This document shows positions 6,086 through 7,439 of a stretch of 7,439 nt of DNA, piece after piece (within the stretch, counting starts at the first letter, position 1; every line of letters starts with the position of its first letter). The notes under the pieces are model-generated. The model searched no databases and was not told the origin of the DNA. It saw only the letters and a program-made list of their open reading frames with translations. The DNA comes from Candidatus Sivonenia alaskensis PMM_0068. GTDB lineage: Bacteria; Cyanobacteriota; Cyanobacteriia; Gloeobacterales; PMM-0068. The stretch covers positions 1 to 7,439 of the forward strand of contig CASBPW010000180.1 in NCBI GenBank assembly GCA_949127685.1. Direction: 5' to 3'. The position numbers and the translations under genes are program-made.

Positions 6086-6145
6086 GTCATTTTTTGTCCT
6101 TGTTCGTTGAGTTGGTCAAAATGATTTATTGAGACAAAAAATGAC
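6086..6145 (+). promoter_or_regulatory. inverted repeat sequestering the RRM gene start codon
   Basis: GTCATTTTTTGTC (6086-6098) and GACAAAAAATGAC (6133-6145) are perfect 13-base complements around a 34-base loop. The right arm contains the ATG at 6141-6143 and part of the weak GAGA that could serve as ribosome binding site. In the mRNA, pairing would hide the start codon. Nine of the 13 pairs are A-U, so the stem would be only moderately stable. A small TTGA/TCAA stem (6107-6119) can nest in the loop. This looks like a translation switch; its trigger is unknown. Confidence 0.6.
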
Positions 6146-6467
6146 GATATTTGTTGGCAATCTGCCTTTTTCTGTAAGCGAGCAAACGATTTCGGATGCT
6201 TTCGCTGAGTTCGGCGCCGTGAAGTCTGTGAAGATCCCAAGCGATCGCGAAACAGGACGTCCCCGTGGCTTTGCTTTTGTAGACATGGAAGATGCCGCAG
6301 CTGAAGACGCTGCAATCAAGGAACTCGACGGTGCAACCCTAGATAACCGCGAACTGCGCGTCAACAAGGCTGAGCCCAAACCGGAACGTTCCGGTGGTGG
6401 TGGTAACCGCAGTGGCGGCGGTGGTGGTTATGGCGGTGGTGGCGGCGGCGGTGGCCGTCGTTACTAA
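6141..6467 (+). CDS. RRM RNA-binding protein with glycine-rich tail (cyanobacterial Rbp type)
   Basis: This 108-residue protein is a single RNA-recognition motif plus a short tail. RNP2 is IFVGNL (3-8) and RNP1 is RGFAFVDM (42-49); the domain fills about 2-76. The tail (84-108) is almost entirely glycine with a few Asn, Arg and Tyr and ends GGGRRY. This architecture matches cyanobacterial Rbp proteins, several of which are cold-induced and bind single-stranded RNA. Regulation here is suggested by the inverted repeat over the start codon. I chose the ATG at 6141 because the protein then begins MTIFVGNL as in the family; the frame also opens with a TTG at 6129, which would only add MRQK. A HIP1 octamer lies inside the gene, and a strong terminator follows 18 bases after the stop, so it is probably monocistronic. 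The domain call is certain; the exact RNA targets are not known. Confidence 0.95.
   Translation: MTIFVGNLPFSVSEQTISDAFAEFGAVKSVKIPSDRETGRPRGFAFVDMEDAAAEDAAIKELDGATLDNRELRVNKAEPKPERSGGGGNRSGGGGGYGGGGGGGGRRY
6241..6248. repeat. HIP1 octamer GCGATCGC
   Basis: A perfect copy of the highly iterated palindrome common in cyanobacterial genomes, lying within the RRM coding region (SDRE codons). A 7 of 8 match, GCGATCGG, lies at 4922-4929 within nrdJ. It supports a cyanobacterial source; no function is implied. Confidence 0.85.
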
Positions 6468-6485
6468 GTTCCCGGTGTAGTCTTA

Positions 6486-6521
6486 AAGCCCGGTCCCTCA
6501 GGGGGCCGGGCTTATTTTTAT
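6486..6521 (+). terminator. rho-independent terminator of the RRM gene
   Basis: AAGCCCGGTCCC (6486-6497) pairs with GGGGCCGGGCTT (6502-6513) in a 12-base-pair, GC-rich stem with one G-U pair and a TCAG loop, followed by ATTTTTATT. It begins 18 bases after the RRM stop codon. Confidence 0.93.
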
Positions 6522-6630
6522 TGTTGAAACTGACTGCTCAAGTCTACTTCCATGAAGGGGTTTTCCACTCGAATAAGAAATGTTTTAAGATTCTCCCAAG
6601 TCTAAAGAACGAATGGGATTTATCAGCAAC

Positions 6631-6813
6631 TTAGCGCAGACAGAAAAACCAAATCGCTCCGAGCACCACCACTAAGCCCAAGGTTATTGGGATCCAAGGA
6701 ATGTTGCGAGCAGGCGGAGAATCCTGCAAAATCGTTGCGCCCGTGTCTTCAACCTGCGATGGAATTCCCTGAACAATAGTGCTGCCTGGGTCTACCTCAG
6801 CCCCTTTGGTCAT
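6631..6813 (-). CDS. small tail-anchored membrane protein, hypothetical
   Basis: I do not recognise this 60-residue protein. The first 36 residues are polar and contain two similar blocks, GSTIVQGIP (10-18) and GATILQDSP (25-33). The C-terminal part (about 40-58) is one strong hydrophobic helix rich in Leu, Val and Trp, followed by the last residues CLR, so the protein would be anchored by its tail with the N-terminus probably in the cytoplasm. AAAGG lies directly before the ATG, closer than ideal for a ribosome binding site. It is convergent with the RRM gene, whose terminator separates them. No terminator of its own is obvious. The distinct polar and hydrophobic halves and the repeat argue that it is real, but with 60 codons chance cannot be excluded. 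Confidence 0.5.
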   Translation of the reverse strand: MTKGAEVDPGSTIVQGIPSQVEDTGATILQDSPPARNIPWIPITLGLVVVLGAIWFFCLR

Positions 6814-7011
6814 CCTTTACTGGAGAGACCTGTCACCTGATAATGGCGATGTCCTACAGCTAGGAAAGGAAAACCTGGTGCAGTTCAAGGCCTCAATTGC
6901 TTAATTTTGTGAAAAATCACCATTAATCAAAATAAGATGCACGAAAATGGAAGACGTGGCCCTAAGTTAAGAATTTCTTAGCCTATGCCTCGGTTTGGTA
7001 GGAAGATCTGC
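6814..7011. other. non-coding stretch between two divergent small genes
   Basis: This is the first part of a gap of about 400 bases running to 7217. It is AT-rich, especially 6899-6940, and should contain the promoter of the minus-strand 60-residue gene. The only structure seen is a 4+4 dyad GTGA-AAAA-TCAC at 6909-6920, which resembles a CRP-like site but has the wrong spacing. No known RNA family was recognised. Confidence 0.4.
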
Positions 7012-7089
7012 ATGTATGCGCAAGGGGCTATAGCAGCCCTTGGTAATTGTGTAAAAATTCTCCTTCAAGATCACTTTTTCATACTTTAG
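7012..7089 (+). CDS. possible 25-residue small protein with a good Shine-Dalgarno
   Basis: A short frame encodes 25 residues beginning MYAQGAIAALGN and ending HFFIL. AGGAAG (7000-7005) lies 6 bases before the ATG, an ideal spacing. The peptide is hydrophobic with a few polar residues and could associate with a membrane. An imperfect hairpin (7021-7042) lies in its early codons. Nothing identifies the product. A frame this short can arise by chance, so this is a candidate only. It could also act as a leader for the gene at 7218. Confidence 0.22.
   Translation: MYAQGAIAALGNCVKILLQDHFFIL
7021..7042. other. imperfect hairpin CAAGGG(G)CT / AGCCCTTG
   Basis: Eight base pairs with one bulged G and a short loop that includes the palindrome GCTATAGC. 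No T-run follows on either strand, so it is not an ordinary terminator. It may be part of a leader or small RNA, or may be fortuitous. Confidence 0.3.
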
Positions 7090-7204
7090 TGAGTGCACCC
7101 CTGATGTTTTCCGAAAATAAGCTTACTTTTTTGCACTGAATCTAGAGCGTAAATTTTCTATCCTTTACTTATAGCAACAATGTTAGAGATTATTCATCGA
7201 TTTT

Positions 7205-7210
7205 GAGGGA
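7205..7210 (+). promoter_or_regulatory. ribosome binding site of the 68-residue membrane protein
   Basis: GAGGGA lies 7 bases before the ATG at 7218. It supports that start over the in-frame TTG at 7203, which overlaps the site itself. Confidence 0.65.
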
Positions 7211-7217
7211 CGTAGCC

Positions 7218-7424
7218 ATGGAACCTAACGAACAAAAGCAACATTTTTCCGATTCACCTCATCCTTCCAAGGCTGCCATCTCAGAAAATCTAGCTGACTT
7301 CATGCTGGCCGTATGGACCCTCACCCTAATCGTGGGTCTACCAATGCTGGTGCCCATGGCTTTCGTGGGAGTATGGCTTGCTGTCTCTTTGCTTATCACC
7401 CATTTCTTATTCTTCAGAACTTAA
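7218..7424 (+). CDS. small membrane protein, hypothetical
   Basis: I do not recognise this 68-residue protein. The first 25 residues are polar (MEPNEQKQHF, then Ser/Pro-rich), followed by a hydrophobic region from about 27 to 66. That region is long enough for two helices, roughly 27-47 and 48-66, possibly as a hairpin turning near the LPMLVP segment. The C-terminus is FFRT. The SD GAGGGA at good spacing supports translation from this ATG. Its upstream region (7090-7204) is AT-rich and contains TTATAG at 7169-7174, which could be part of a promoter, without a clear -35. The window ends 15 bases after the stop, so the downstream context is unknown. The combination of a strong ribosome binding site and clear membrane segments makes a real gene likely. 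Confidence 0.6.
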   Translation: MEPNEQKQHFSDSPHPSKAAISENLADFMLAVWTLTLIVGLPMLVPMAFVGVWLAVSLLITHFLFFRT

Positions 7425-7439
7425 TTTCTGCTGCTAAAC

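Noticed and set aside
6070..6379. Two minus-strand frames across the RRM leader and gene
   Set aside because: They overlap a certain RRM coding region and lack ribosome binding sites or recognisable features.
6394..6464. Tandem repeat or microsatellite made of GGT/GGC codons
   Set aside because: It is the coding sequence of the glycine-rich tail normal for this RRM family, not a separate repeat element.
6908..6921. CRP or FNR site at TGTGAAAAATCACC
   Set aside because: The half-sites resemble CRP, but the spacer is 4 rather than 6, and the FNR half-sites do not match.

Overview
The window looks like chromosomal DNA from a cyanobacterium. The evidence is a HIP1 octamer (GCGATCGC) at 6241-6248, a short RRM protein with a glycine-rich tail of the cyanobacterial Rbp type, a long cobalamin-dependent ribonucleotide reductase, and a moderate base composition. 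The protein style would fit Acaryochloris or a relative, but that is an impression I could not test. I see no insertion sequence, phage gene, CRISPR array, rRNA or tRNA.

Layout. Bases 95-2332 hold a compact minus-strand cluster, transcribed in the order: Nit-type carbon-nitrogen hydrolase, DsbA-like thioredoxin-fold lipoprotein, ECF-type ABC ATPase. The gaps are 16 and 5 bases, so it is probably one operon. A divergent regulatory region (2333-2596) follows, then the plus-strand class II ribonucleotide reductase gene nrdJ (2597-5398). After nrdJ come a strong hairpin and an unrecognised three-helix membrane protein (5632-6039). Next is the RRM gene (6141-6467), which has a perfect inverted repeat over its start codon and a textbook terminator. 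The last kilobase is sparse: a 60-residue tail-anchored protein on the minus strand (6631-6813), a roughly 400-base gap with one weak 25-codon candidate, and a 68-residue membrane protein on the plus strand (7218-7424).

How the parts may work together. NrdJ makes deoxyribonucleotides using adenosylcobalamin. Upstream of it are two NrdR-box-like 16-mers separated by exactly 15 bases, the arrangement expected for the NrdR repressor that controls ribonucleotide reductase genes. The Nit hydrolase (glutathione by-product repair) and the exported DsbA-like protein suggest a loose thiol/redox theme in the minus-strand operon. The ATPase partner genes are not in the window.

The observations most worth following are the NrdR-box pair, the start-codon-sequestering repeat of the RRM gene, the atypical C-terminus of NrdJ, and the small dyads around the nrdJ leader. 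I did not find a clearly new multi-gene system.
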